Source of the DNA: CAZIDL01 sp964537825
GTDB taxonomy: Bacteria > Bacteroidota > Bacteroidia > Flavobacteriales_D > CAYVSK01
Length of the DNA: 12,207 nucleotides
Direction: 5' to 3'
Assembly (NCBI GenBank): GCA_964537825.1
Contig: CAZIDL010000066.1
Span: forward strand, 1-12,207
Part shown: positions 1-7,399 of the stretch, one piece after another
Layout of the letters: each line of letters opens with the position of its first letter
Position numbering within the stretch: the first letter of the stretch is position 1
Made by a program: the position numbers and the translations under genes
The notes under the pieces: generated by a model
Databases searched by the model: none
What the model saw: the letters and a program-made list of their open reading frames with translations, nothing else
Told to the model about the DNA's origin: nothing

Positions 1-530
1 TCGATCTGCACGCCCTGTCCGCTGATCTTCATCTCGTGGAAGGTCTTGATCATCCCGATCACCGTCCCGAGGAACCCGATCATAGGAGCCGCTCCTGCGA
101 TGGTGGCCAATATGGAGAGGTTCTTCTCGAGCTTGTAGACTTCCAGCTTGGCCACATTTTCGATGGATGCACTGATGTCCTTCATCGGCTTGCCGATCCG
201 CTGGATCCCTTTGAAGAGCATGCGTGAAATGGGACTGTCGTGGCTGTCGCAGAGGCTACGGGCAGCGTCGACCTTGCCGTCCTGGATATGGTCCCGCACC
301 CTTGCCATCAGGTCGTTCTCTTCCTTCGTGGCTTTGCTGATAGCGAGAAATCGCTCGATGAAGATGTAGATCGTCATGATGGAGAGGATGGCCAACGGTA
401 ACATGATGTACCATCCACCGCTCATGAGGAGGTCCCAGATCGAAAGGGTCTCCATGGTTCGTTCTGTACTGCTGGTGTCGGCCACCGTATCCGCAGCAGT
501 GTTGATCTGGAATAGCAGGGTCGGATTCAT
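1..530 (-). CDS. exbB: MotA/TolQ/ExbB proton-channel family protein (5' part, runs off left edge)
   Basis: The reading frame is open from an ATG at 530-528 to the left edge: 176 codons plus two bases. ExbB/TolQ proteins form the inner-membrane proton channel that, with ExbD/TolR, energises TonB-dependent outer-membrane transport or Tol function. The visible protein has a polar N-terminus, a first membrane segment at about residues 40-62 (GGWYIMLPLAILSIMTIYIF), a cytoplasmic charged stretch at about 63-137, and a second segment at about 138-161 with the family signature AGAAPMIGFLGTVIGMI. The usual third membrane segment lies outside the window. Met26 (METLSIW) is an alternative start that would remove a weakly conserved leader. 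A weak hairpin separates it from the upstream dehydrogenase gene, so it may have its own promoter. ExbD/TolR-type genes would be expected just beyond the left edge (inference). The family is clear; ExbB rather than TolQ or another paralogue is not settled. Confidence 0.9.
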   Translation of the reverse strand, partial: MNPTLLFQINTAADTVADTSSTERTMETLSIWDLLMSGGWYIMLPLAILSIMTIYIFIERFLAISKATKEENDLMARVRDHIQDGKVDAARSLCDSHDSPISRMLFKGIQRIGKPMKDISASIENVAKLEVYKLEKNLSILATIAGAAPMIGFLGTVIGMIKTFHEMKISGQGVQI

Positions 531-565
531 AGGAGCGTCCTCCGTTTATGGATCAGGAAGGGAGT

Positions 566-573
566 GAAAATTA
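566..573 (-). promoter_or_regulatory. possible -7 box for the ExbB-family gene
   Basis: On the minus strand this reads TAATTTTC, one mismatch from the Bacteroidota -7 consensus TAnnTTTG. It lies 35 bases upstream of the ATG at 530. I do not see a well-spaced TTG upstream element, so this is only a candidate. The rest of the 142-base gap (531-672) holds the hairpin at 637-651 and nothing else I recognise. Confidence 0.3.
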
Positions 574-635
574 GAAAGCTCAAAAGGTGCTTTCTCAGCC
601 TTTGGCTTCCATTTATCCACGTTCCCTTTTTGATA

Positions 636-651
636 AAAGCCGCAGCGGCTT
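636..651 (-). terminator. weak hairpin terminator after the amino-acid dehydrogenase gene
   Basis: On the minus strand AAGCC, loop GCTGC, GGCTT is followed by a short T-rich stretch (TTATC). It lies just past the dehydrogenase stop codon at 673. The stem is GC-rich but short, and the T-tract is broken after a few bases, so termination is probably partial. The same element is palindromic on the plus strand. Confidence 0.5.
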
Positions 652-672
652 CTTTGAATGAACGCGAAGAGC

Positions 673-1899
673 TCAGGTCAATTGTTCCAGTGCCTGACGA
701 AAGGCTGTACGGGCGATCCCACTTTCGCTCGTGTTCTCCGAACGAACGCGCTCGAGCGCTTTCCGAATGGTATCTGAAACGTCCCCAAAGATCCCTTGTT
801 CGCTCATGTCAGGGTCTTTGCTCATACAATAGGCAAAGACGCGGGCCATACCGCAATTGGCTATGAAATCAGGGATCAAGGCAAGGGAGCGATCCGCATG
901 ATCGGCGATGTCCCCGAAGAAGATCTCGGGGTCGTTAAAGGGGACGTTAGCCCCGCAGACAATGGTCTCCATCCCCTGGGCCAACATCCGGTCCACCTGC
1001 TCTTTGGTGATAAGTCGAGAGCCAGCACATGGAAGAAAGACCTCAGCGTCCAGGTCCCAGATCTTACGGTCGGCTTCATCGGAGGGAACGGCATGTGATG
1101 CTTTCAGCTTGTTTCCGTCCTTATCCAACATCAGGCGACGTACTTCTTCAGGGTTCAATCCATCCGGTTGGATGAGGCCTTCCTCCCGGTCGATGATGCC
1201 TACGATCGAAGCCCCTTCTTGCGCTACATAGTGTGCGGCTGTTGCTGCTACGTTCCCCCAGCCCTGGACGATCACCTTTTTCCCATTGAGGGAAGCGCCT
1301 TTTAGTTCGTAATGGTGCTTCGCAGCATGCGCTACACCGTAACCGGTTATCAGATCCGCGACGCTCAGGTTCTGCTCCGGATCAGGGGTCAATGCGGGGT
1401 CCTTGACCGGTTTGGATACGCCTTCCCGCAATTGCTTTACCTTCCGGGCCTTTTCTTCTGCTCCGACCTGGAAGTGGCCGTTCACGATCCCCTCTTGAGG
1501 ATGCTGGAGCCCGAGCTCGGACGTGATCGGGATCACTTCCTCCATCTCGTCCACGTTCATATCCCCGCCGGTTCCGTAATAGCTTTTCAGAAGGGGCATC
1601 ACCGCTCGGTACCAGCGTTCAAGAACTTCTTGCTTGCGCGGGTCGTTGGGGTCAAAGTCGATCCCGGATTTAGCACCCCCGATCGGAGGCCCGGCTACGG
1701 TGAACTTTACCTCCATCGTTTTGGCAAGGGATACCACCTCAAGGCGGTCAACCCCTTTCCGCATGCGCGTGCCTCCTCCTGCAGCCCTTCCCCTGAGCGA
1801 ATTGATCACGACCCATCCACGGGCTTCGCTCTCAGGGTCCTTCCATTCGAAGACGATCTCGGGCTCGCGGTTCTCGTATTTTTCCAGAAGGTCTTGCAT
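673..1899 (-). CDS. Glu/Leu/Phe/Val-type amino-acid dehydrogenase
   Basis: This 408-residue protein belongs to the NAD(P)-dependent glutamate/leucine/phenylalanine/valine dehydrogenase superfamily, which reversibly deaminates an amino acid to its 2-oxo acid and ammonia in the cytoplasm. Visible motifs are GGGTRM (41-46), the substrate and catalytic-lysine stretch VKFTVAGPPIGGAKSGID (64-81; Lys77 is the likely catalytic Lys), GGDMNV with Asp113 as the likely partner acid (111-116), and the Rossmann motif VQGWGNVA (211-218). Near the C-terminus, IPDFIANCGMA (342-352) is also family-typical. The GGGTRM element and overall pattern look more like leucine/phenylalanine-type members than classical GdhA, but the substrate cannot be fixed by eye, so I give no symbol. 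It is longer than the roughly 360 residues of leucine dehydrogenase. It starts at ATG 1899, about 40 bases downstream of a -7-like box. Confidence 0.93.
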   Translation of the reverse strand: MQDLLEKYENREPEIVFEWKDPESEARGWVVINSLRGRAAGGGTRMRKGVDRLEVVSLAKTMEVKFTVAGPPIGGAKSGIDFDPNDPRKQEVLERWYRAVMPLLKSYYGTGGDMNVDEMEEVIPITSELGLQHPQEGIVNGHFQVGAEEKARKVKQLREGVSKPVKDPALTPDPEQNLSVADLITGYGVAHAAKHHYELKGASLNGKKVIVQGWGNVAATAAHYVAQEGASIVGIIDREEGLIQPDGLNPEEVRRLMLDKDGNKLKASHAVPSDEADRKIWDLDAEVFLPCAGSRLITKEQVDRMLAQGMETIVCGANVPFNDPEIFFGDIADHADRSLALIPDFIANCGMARVFAYCMSKDPDMSEQGIFGDVSDTIRKALERVRSENTSESGIARTAFRQALEQLT

Positions 1900-1938
1900 G
1901 AGAAGCTTTATGGAGGTTCAGGGGCATCGGGGAGCGAT

Positions 1939-1946
1939 CAAAATTA
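1939..1946 (-). promoter_or_regulatory. candidate -7 promoter box for the amino-acid dehydrogenase gene
   Basis: On the minus strand the sequence is TAATTTTG, an exact match to the Bacteroidota -7 consensus TAnnTTTG. It sits 39 bases upstream of the dehydrogenase ATG. It directly abuts the T-run of the anmK hairpin, so terminator and promoter are fused. No convincing -33 TTG is visible at the usual spacing. Confidence 0.45.
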
Positions 1947-1965
1947 AAAAAGCTGCTTTAAGCAG
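1946..1965 (-). terminator. short hairpin overlapping the anmK stop codon
   Basis: On the minus strand CTGCT, loop TAA, AGCAG is followed by C and six T. The loop is the anmK stop codon itself (1960-1958). A 5-bp stem is marginal for intrinsic termination, but the clean T-run supports at least partial termination before the dehydrogenase gene. Confidence 0.4.
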
Positions 1966-3031
1966 GGGGTGAGGGGAGGTACACGGCTCCGTTGATAACG
2001 TCACGGTCAGCTCCTGTGGCCCCTTTGAGGGAGTTCGGTCTTCCTTTCCAGCGAAGGAGTCCGAGCAAAGCGAAGATCAGGGCTTCTTTGTATTCGATCA
2101 CTTCGTCCTCGGGAAGGGTTAACTGCTGATCGGGGGCATGAACCTGGATGCGTTCCAGAAGGAACCAATTGAAAGCGCCACCTCCACTCACCAGCGTGTT
2201 CTTGCCGGGTGTGTTCGAAAGCTTCTCCCCGATCCGCATGGCGATGTGCTCCACGAGGGTCCGGAGGCGATCCTTTTCGGGGAGCCGTTGGTCGATGAGG
2301 GGAAGGAAACGCTCTTCCAGCCATTCCCTTCCGAGAGAGCGGTAATTCTCCGAGCGGTAAAAGGGAAGCCCTTCCAGGGCTTTGAGCATGTCGTTGTCCA
2401 GCTCCCCTTCCTGTGCCATGGCGCCGTTCCGGTCGAAAGCTTGTCCGAGCTCATGGCTTACGTGGTCCAGCACGGTGTTGACCGGGCAGATGTCGAATGC
2501 TTTTCGCTCTCCGCCCTCTTCATAGGACATGTTGGCAAACCCCCCGAGATTCAAGCATTTGTCGTAATCCCCGAAAAGGAGTTGGTCACCTACGGGTACC
2601 AATGGAGCTCCCTGGCCTCCGAATTCCATATCGAGCCCCCGGAAGTCGGAGACGACAGGAATCCCGGTTTTGGCCGCGATCGCTCCCCCATATCCGACTT
2701 GAAAGGTCAGTCCTCGCTTGGGCCTGTGATGAAGGGTATGACCGTGTGAAGCGATCAGGGTGGGGTTGGCTTCCTTCAGGTCGAAACGATCTTGCACGGA
2801 ATCGCCGATGAAACGACCGAATTCCCGGTCCAAGCGGGCAAGGTCCTGTCCGCTTAGGGAAAGCGGTTTTTCGAGCATATTCAGTATCTGCTCGGGGAAA
2901 GGGACCTTCTCGGTCTGCAAAAGTCGATAGGACCATTTGTTGCGACGCTTGCTACCGATCTCCACCAGCGCCATATCGAGGCCGTCCAAAGAAGTTCCGG
3001 ACATGATCCCGATGCAGTTCTCCTTTTCCAT
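1958..3031 (-). CDS. anmK: anhydro-N-acetylmuramic acid kinase
   Basis: AnmK uses ATP and water to open 1,6-anhydro-MurNAc and phosphorylate it, giving MurNAc-6-phosphate in the cytoplasmic peptidoglycan recycling pathway. The 357-residue product has the N-terminal phosphate-binding motif GTSLDGLD (12-19), SHGHTLHH (95-102), the hallmark SDFRGLDMEFGGQGAPLVP (128-146) with Asp129 and Asp134, NLGGFAN (161-167), FDICPVNTVLD (179-189) and VSGGGAFNWFL (281-291). Length agrees with the family (about 350-370). It starts at ATG 3031, and the region upstream is shared with the divergent acyl-CoA dehydrogenase gene. The dehydrogenase gene follows on the same strand after a 58-base gap. All key motifs are present, so I expect an active enzyme. 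Confidence 0.96.
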   Translation of the reverse strand: MEKENCIGIMSGTSLDGLDMALVEIGSKRRNKWSYRLLQTEKVPFPEQILNMLEKPLSLSGQDLARLDREFGRFIGDSVQDRFDLKEANPTLIASHGHTLHHRPKRGLTFQVGYGGAIAAKTGIPVVSDFRGLDMEFGGQGAPLVPVGDQLLFGDYDKCLNLGGFANMSYEEGGERKAFDICPVNTVLDHVSHELGQAFDRNGAMAQEGELDNDMLKALEGLPFYRSENYRSLGREWLEERFLPLIDQRLPEKDRLRTLVEHIAMRIGEKLSNTPGKNTLVSGGGAFNWFLLERIQVHAPDQQLTLPEDEVIEYKEALIFALLGLLRWKGRPNSLKGATGADRDVINGAVYLPSPPA

Positions 3032-3072
3032 GATGTCCTGCTTTTGTAGACGCGAAGGTCGGACGAAAGAAT

Positions 3073-3080
3073 TAAATTTG
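3073..3080 (+). promoter_or_regulatory. candidate -7 promoter box for the acyl-CoA dehydrogenase gene
   Basis: TAAATTTG matches the Bacteroidota -7 consensus TAnnTTTG exactly and lies 31 bases upstream of the ATG at 3112, within the 80-base divergent gap. The nearest upstream TTG (3044-3046) leaves about 26 bases of spacing, longer than the usual roughly 17-23, so the -33 element is doubtful. I see no matching box for anmK on the other strand. Confidence 0.45.
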
Positions 3081-3111
3081 AAGCGGATAAGCCCGCCTGA
3101 AAAAGCATTCT

Positions 3112-4254
3112 ATGAAGATCCATTTGAGTGAAGAACAAGAAGCCGTACGGGATGCCGCTCACGATTTTGCTCAGAACGTTCTGAAACCCGGCGTTATCGA
3201 GCGGGATGATGAGCAGCGTTTTCCGAAGGAGGAGATCGAGCAGTTGGGAGAGCTTGGGTTCCTCGGGATGATGACCGATCCGGAGTACGGAGGTGGAGGA
3301 ATGGATACCGTTTCTTACGTGCTCGCGATGGAGGAGATCTCCAAGATCGATGCTTCGACCTCTGTCGTGATGTCCGTCAATAACTCGCTCGTTTGTTGGG
3401 GCCTTGAGAAATATGGGACTGAGGAGCAAAAGAAGAAATACCTGGAACCTTTGGCCAAAGGGGAGATACTAGGGGCTTTTTGTCTGTCCGAGCCCGAGGC
3501 AGGCTCCGACGCTACTTCACAGCGGACGGAAGCTGAGGACAAGGGCGATCATTACCTTCTGAACGGCACAAAGAACTGGATCACGAATGGGGGAACTGCC
3601 TCCGTTTATCTGGTCATGGCCCAGACTGACCGGGAAAAAGGGCATAAAGGTATCAATGCTTTCATCGTGGAAAAGGACTGGGAAGGGTTTACCGTAGGTC
3701 CTAAGGAGAACAAACTCGGGATCCGGGCTTCGGATACGCATACGCTCCAGTTCCAGGATGTTAAAGTCCCCAAAGAGAACCGCATCGGGGAGGACGGCTT
3801 CGGGTTCAAATTCGCTATGAAGACGCTGAGCGGGGGACGGATCGGGATCGCTGCTCAAGCCCTCGGTATCGCTTCAGGCGCTTTGGAGCTTGCTACAGCC
3901 TATTCCAAGGAGCGGAAGGCTTTTGGGAAAGAGATCTCGAAACATCAGGCCATCCAGTTCAAACTTGCTGACATGGCCACCGAGATCGAGGCTGCTCGTC
4001 TTCTTTGCCTCAAAGCTGCATGGCATAAGGACCAGGGAATGAACTACGACCTTAGCGGATCGATGGCCAAGAAGTACGCTTCACAGGTCGCGATGGACCA
4101 GACGGTAGAGGCCGTTCAGATCCACGGGGGATACGGTTACGTGAAGGAATACCACGTGGAGCGACTTATGCGGGATGCTAAGATCACCCAGATCTACGAG
4201 GGCACGAGCGAGATCCAGAACATCGTGATCTCCCGCACGCTGCTCGAGGGTTGA
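3112..4254 (+). CDS. acyl-CoA dehydrogenase
   Basis: This 380-residue flavoprotein fits the short/branched-chain acyl-CoA dehydrogenase family, which introduces the alpha,beta double bond into acyl-CoA with FAD and passes electrons to ETF. The N-terminal helical domain (about 1-120) is followed by the beta domain with CLSEPEAGSDA (124-134) and NGTKNWITNG (151-160). The C-terminal helical domain carries ERKAFGK (267-273), QIHGGYGY (336-343) and QIYEGTSEIQ (360-369). Glu363 in YEG corresponds to the catalytic base of the short- and medium-chain enzymes. Length is typical. The chain-length preference cannot be read from sequence alone. It is the only plus-strand gene in the left two thirds, has its own candidate promoter, and ends 3 bases from the stop codon of murF on the opposite strand. 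Confidence 0.96.
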   Translation: MKIHLSEEQEAVRDAAHDFAQNVLKPGVIERDDEQRFPKEEIEQLGELGFLGMMTDPEYGGGGMDTVSYVLAMEEISKIDASTSVVMSVNNSLVCWGLEKYGTEEQKKKYLEPLAKGEILGAFCLSEPEAGSDATSQRTEAEDKGDHYLLNGTKNWITNGGTASVYLVMAQTDREKGHKGINAFIVEKDWEGFTVGPKENKLGIRASDTHTLQFQDVKVPKENRIGEDGFGFKFAMKTLSGGRIGIAAQALGIASGALELATAYSKERKAFGKEISKHQAIQFKLADMATEIEAARLLCLKAAWHKDQGMNYDLSGSMAKKYASQVAMDQTVEAVQIHGGYGYVKEYHVERLMRDAKITQIYEGTSEIQNIVISRTLLEG

Positions 4255-4257
4255 GTT

Positions 4258-5556
4258 TCACAATTCCTTCAGCAACTCTTCCAACCTAAGCCCCCTCGAT
4301 CCTTTTACGAGGACCGTAGCTCGTTTGATCGGTTCTTGCTGTAGCCGTTCGCGAGCCTCTTCCAAGGTCCTCACCGCCGGGATCCCGCTACCCCTTGCTG
4401 CTCGTTCAAATGCCTTCCCGACCAAAAGGCCGTTCATTAGACCTTTTTCCCGAAGAATGCGAACGATGCGCTCATGCACTTCGTCCTCATAGGGTCCCAT
4501 TTCGAGCATATCTCCAAGAATGAAATGTTTGGGCTCCCCTTTCATATCGAGGAAGCTTTCGATCGCGGCTTCCATGCTGCTGGGGTTGGCGTTGTAGGCA
4601 TCGAGGACCACTCGGTTCCTATCGGTCCGGATCACCTGGGAACGGTTGTTATCGGGTTCATAGGAAGCGATGGAAGCTTCCATATCATCCCCATCGACCC
4701 CGAAATGATCCCCGATACAGAGGGCCGCCAGAATATTGGGAAAGTTGTAGGTCCCGATCAAATGGGTCTTGAAACTTGAACGCTTTTCATCCTTGCCTTT
4801 CCATTCAAGTTCGAGATAAGGATCCGCCCTGAGGAGCCCTCCTTGTAGATCTACCTCCTCGCTGGTCCCGTAGCTGCTGGATGTCAGTGTGTTCTCCATC
4901 ATGCGGATGATATCCGGATCATCCTTATGGAAGAAAGCGTGCCCCCCATTGCCGGCTAAATGGTCGATCAATTCTTTGTTGCCTCTGAAGACCCCTTCCC
5001 GGTCACCGAACCCTTCGAGGTGATCGAGGCCGATATTGGTGACGATCCCATGGGTGGGATCGCTGATGCGGGCCAATAAGCTGTTCTCTCCGGGATGGTT
5101 CGCTCCGAACTCGAGAAGAGCGATCTCGTGCTCTTTCTTTATGGAGAGGACCGAGATCGGAAGCCCTATGTGGTTGTTCAGATTCCCCTGTGTCGCGAAG
5201 CTTTTGAATTTTTTTCCAAGCACTCGGCCTGTAAGCTCTTTGGTGGTCGTTTTCCCATTGCTCCCTGTTATCGCGATAACGGGAATGTTCAGCTGTTGTC
5301 GATGAGATCGGGCTAGTTCCTGGAGCGTTCGGAGCGGATCCTCGGTATGGATGGCCTTAGGGTCCGAAATGCCAGGGTCGCTCACGACCGCTGCCAATGC
5401 CCCTTTTTCAAGAGCATCCCGGGCAAAGCTGTTCCCATCCTGATCTTCTCCTTTAAGGGCGAAAAAGATCTTTCCTTGGCTCGGCCAGCGAGTGTCGATC
5501 GTAACGCCATTGCTATCGAGGAACTTATCGTAGAGTTCAGGAAGTTCCATACCCAT
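4258..5556 (-). CDS. murF: UDP-N-acetylmuramoyl-tripeptide--D-alanyl-D-alanine ligase
   Basis: MurF joins D-Ala-D-Ala to UDP-MurNAc-tripeptide, the last cytoplasmic step of peptidoglycan precursor assembly. The 432-residue product has the three Mur-ligase domains: an N-terminal UDP-substrate domain with DTRWPSQGKIFFAL (21-34), a central ATPase with P-loop ITGSNGKTTTKEL (96-108), TQGNLNNHIGLP (122-133), EFGANHPGE (149-157) and TNIGLDHLEGFG (173-184), and a C-terminal domain with DAYNANPSSMEAA (319-331), ILGDMLEMG (346-354) and VKGSRGLRLEELL (417-429). Length is close to E. coli MurF (about 450). Two starts are possible, ATG 5556 or ATG 5550 two codons later. Its first codon lies 6 bases beyond the gldJ terminator tract, leaving almost no untranslated leader downstream of it, so expression would need read-through from gldJ or a promoter inside the end of gldJ. 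Confidence 0.97.
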   Translation of the reverse strand: MGMELPELYDKFLDSNGVTIDTRWPSQGKIFFALKGEDQDGNSFARDALEKGALAAVVSDPGISDPKAIHTEDPLRTLQELARSHRQQLNIPVIAITGSNGKTTTKELTGRVLGKKFKSFATQGNLNNHIGLPISVLSIKKEHEIALLEFGANHPGENSLLARISDPTHGIVTNIGLDHLEGFGDREGVFRGNKELIDHLAGNGGHAFFHKDDPDIIRMMENTLTSSSYGTSEEVDLQGGLLRADPYLELEWKGKDEKRSSFKTHLIGTYNFPNILAALCIGDHFGVDGDDMEASIASYEPDNNRSQVIRTDRNRVVLDAYNANPSSMEAAIESFLDMKGEPKHFILGDMLEMGPYEDEVHERIVRILREKGLMNGLLVGKAFERAARGSGIPAVRTLEEARERLQQEPIKRATVLVKGSRGLRLEELLKEL

Positions 5557-5562
5557 CGGTAT

Positions 5563-5593
5563 AAAAAAAAGCCCTCTTTTTGAGGGCTTTTTT
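5563..5593 (-). terminator. strong bidirectional terminator between gldJ and murF
   Basis: A perfect 6-bp GC-rich stem, gccctc (5571-5576) and gagggc (5582-5587), with a 5-base T loop on the plus strand, is flanked by eight A on the left and six T on the right. On the minus strand it reads as a stem followed by eight T, a classic intrinsic terminator for gldJ transcripts. The A/T flanks can extend the stem by about 6 pairs. murF starts 6 bases past its end. Confidence 0.85.
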
Positions 5594-5613
5594 AAATGAA
5601 AAGGAAGGTGATA

Positions 5614-7368
5614 TCAACGGCCACCGAGTCCCACCGGACTTCCGAGTCGGCTCATAGCGCAACGGAAACCGATCGTTGCCTTTGCCTGCTCCTGATGAAG
5701 GAAACGGCGCGTACCAGGGCTCATCCAGTAAGCTCGATCTGCCCAGGATCCGCCTTTGTAGACGCGGGCTTTGTCATTGATCAAAGTGGTCTGGCCATGA
5801 TCGTACATGTAATTGTCGAGCTTATCACTCTGAGGCTCGGAATTATAGTATCGGCTCGACTGCTGGTCACCGTCCAGATGGTTCCTGTGATCCGCGTACG
5901 TATAATTCCTCCTGTTCAGGTTCTCTTCAGGCTTGGCTTCCCGTTTCTTGACCTCGCCCGGCTGACCATCGACGTACTCCGAAATATCGCGCAGTAGGAA
6001 CGTGGCAGTCTGGTAATAGGGCTCTTCCCTGGGGGTCTCTTTGATAGCGAAGATCACGTTCTCCTGGAACTGGGTGTTCGCTTCGACCTCGTTCCCCTCC
6101 TTTTTCAAGGAAAGGGCAGCTTTCGTGTTCTCGATCAAAGTGCTCTTGACCCATTCCTTTCCTTCATTGCTGAGGGTATCCCCGTTCTCATCCAGGAATT
6201 GCTTGAGGTGAGCGATAAGCCCTTTCATGTCGTAGGACGGCATGTCGCGTTTGCGCTTAATGCCCCCCCGAATGTTACGTTCTGATTCTTTGAAAACATT
6301 TCCCCTTACAGGATTGAATTCATTGTCGTCCGTACCGGTCAAGGGGCGGTAAACGTCCATCACCCACTCGCTTACATTGCCTCCCATGTTGTAAAGGCCG
6401 TAATCGTTAGGCCAGTAGCTGTAGACAGGGGTTGTAACATCTCCCCGGTCGTTGAGCGATCCAGCAACCCCCATATAATCGCCACGGCCCCGAACGAAGT
6501 TGGCCAGAAAATCACCTCGGAAATCCTGATCAGGGTTCCGGACCCAATGGCCGTTCCAGGGATAGATCCGCTTGTGGACGACCCGTTCCTGGTAGGTGTT
6601 CCCGATGAGCGCGTAAGCAGCGAACTCCCATTCAGCCTCGGTAGGGAGGCGGTATTTCGGGAGGAGGATCCCGTCCTTCTTCTTTATGTTCCTGTATTCC
6701 CGGTTGGGATTCGGTGTGGGTTTCCCTTCCACGACCTTACCGCTCTCGTATTGATCGGCATAATAAGATTCGGTGTCGAAGTGGTCTTGGTTGATCTGGG
6801 AAGGATTGTGTTTGAAAAGGCCTTCCCGGATCAGGATGAATTCGTTCACGCGATCGGTACGCCACTTACAGAATTCATTGGCCTGGAGCCAATTAACTCC
6901 CACTACTGGATAATCGCGGTAAGAAGGGTGGCGCAGATAGTGCTCCACATAGGGTTCGTTGTAGCCGAGCTTCCGTCGCCATGCATTCGTATCAGGGAGG
7001 GCTTTTTCCACGATCTCCGGATAATCCGGGCCGTAAACGCGGTTCAGCCAATAGAGGTATTCCAACCAATGGAAGTTCGTCACCTCCGTTTCGTCCATGT
7101 AGAATGAAGAGACCGTCTTCTTCTGGGGAATATTGTTCCAGTCATACGTCACATCCTGTTCTTTTTGTCCCATCGTGAACGCACCCCCTTGAACGAGGAC
7201 AAGACCAGGGCCGGTCTCTTGTTGCGCATAGGGGACCTTTTCGAAGCCGCCATTGTTCGGGTCGTTGTAATTCCAACCCGTTATCCGCGATTTTTCGTAG
7301 CCGCAGGAAACGGCCAGAAAGCAAACGCTTGCTATCGCAAAGGCTGTTTTGACTTGCCGCATATTCAT
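5614..7368 (-). CDS. gldJ: gliding motility / T9SS lipoprotein GldJ
   Basis: GldJ is an outer-membrane lipoprotein with a formylglycine-generating-enzyme-like fold, needed for gliding and for stability of the type IX secretion machinery in Flavobacterium. The 584-residue product has a signal peptide ending in the lipobox AVSC, with lipidated Cys22. FGE-fold motifs follow in order: GGAFTMG (61-67), MDETEVTNFHWLEY (91-104), VVGVNWLQANEFCKW (155-169), YRLPTEAEWEFAA (239-251), YGLYNMGGNVSEWVMD (323-338), YKGGSWADR (537-545) and IGFRCAMS (566-573). The segment at about 340-535 is a lineage-specific insertion in the fold. Only scattered cysteines occur, so a structural rather than catalytic role is likely. 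I prefer GldJ over GldK because the N-terminal pattern fits GldJ, porU is adjacent, and no gldLMN follow. The gene lies 31 bases after the PorP/SprF gene and is closed by the terminator at 5563-5593. Confidence 0.93.
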   Translation of the reverse strand: MNMRQVKTAFAIASVCFLAVSCGYEKSRITGWNYNDPNNGGFEKVPYAQQETGPGLVLVQGGAFTMGQKEQDVTYDWNNIPQKKTVSSFYMDETEVTNFHWLEYLYWLNRVYGPDYPEIVEKALPDTNAWRRKLGYNEPYVEHYLRHPSYRDYPVVGVNWLQANEFCKWRTDRVNEFILIREGLFKHNPSQINQDHFDTESYYADQYESGKVVEGKPTPNPNREYRNIKKKDGILLPKYRLPTEAEWEFAAYALIGNTYQERVVHKRIYPWNGHWVRNPDQDFRGDFLANFVRGRGDYMGVAGSLNDRGDVTTPVYSYWPNDYGLYNMGGNVSEWVMDVYRPLTGTDDNEFNPVRGNVFKESERNIRGGIKRKRDMPSYDMKGLIAHLKQFLDENGDTLSNEGKEWVKSTLIENTKAALSLKKEGNEVEANTQFQENVIFAIKETPREEPYYQTATFLLRDISEYVDGQPGEVKKREAKPEENLNRRNYTYADHRNHLDGDQQSSRYYNSEPQSDKLDNYMYDHGQTTLINDKARVYKGGSWADRAYWMSPGTRRFLHQEQAKATIGFRCAMSRLGSPVGLGGR

Positions 7369-7399
7369 GATCCTAATTTGCTTGCGTTACCGATTTCAA

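Noticed and set aside
2138..2749. A 203-codon plus-strand frame inside anmK
   Set aside because: anmK has its full set of family motifs on the opposite strand; this frame has no family features and is a shadow.
5614..7368. Reading the FGE-like lipoprotein as GldK or a true sulfatase-modifying enzyme
   Set aside because: The gene is next to porU, gldLMN do not follow, and the N-terminal sequence fits GldJ. The protein has a lipobox and I do not see the paired catalytic cysteines of formylglycine-generating enzymes.
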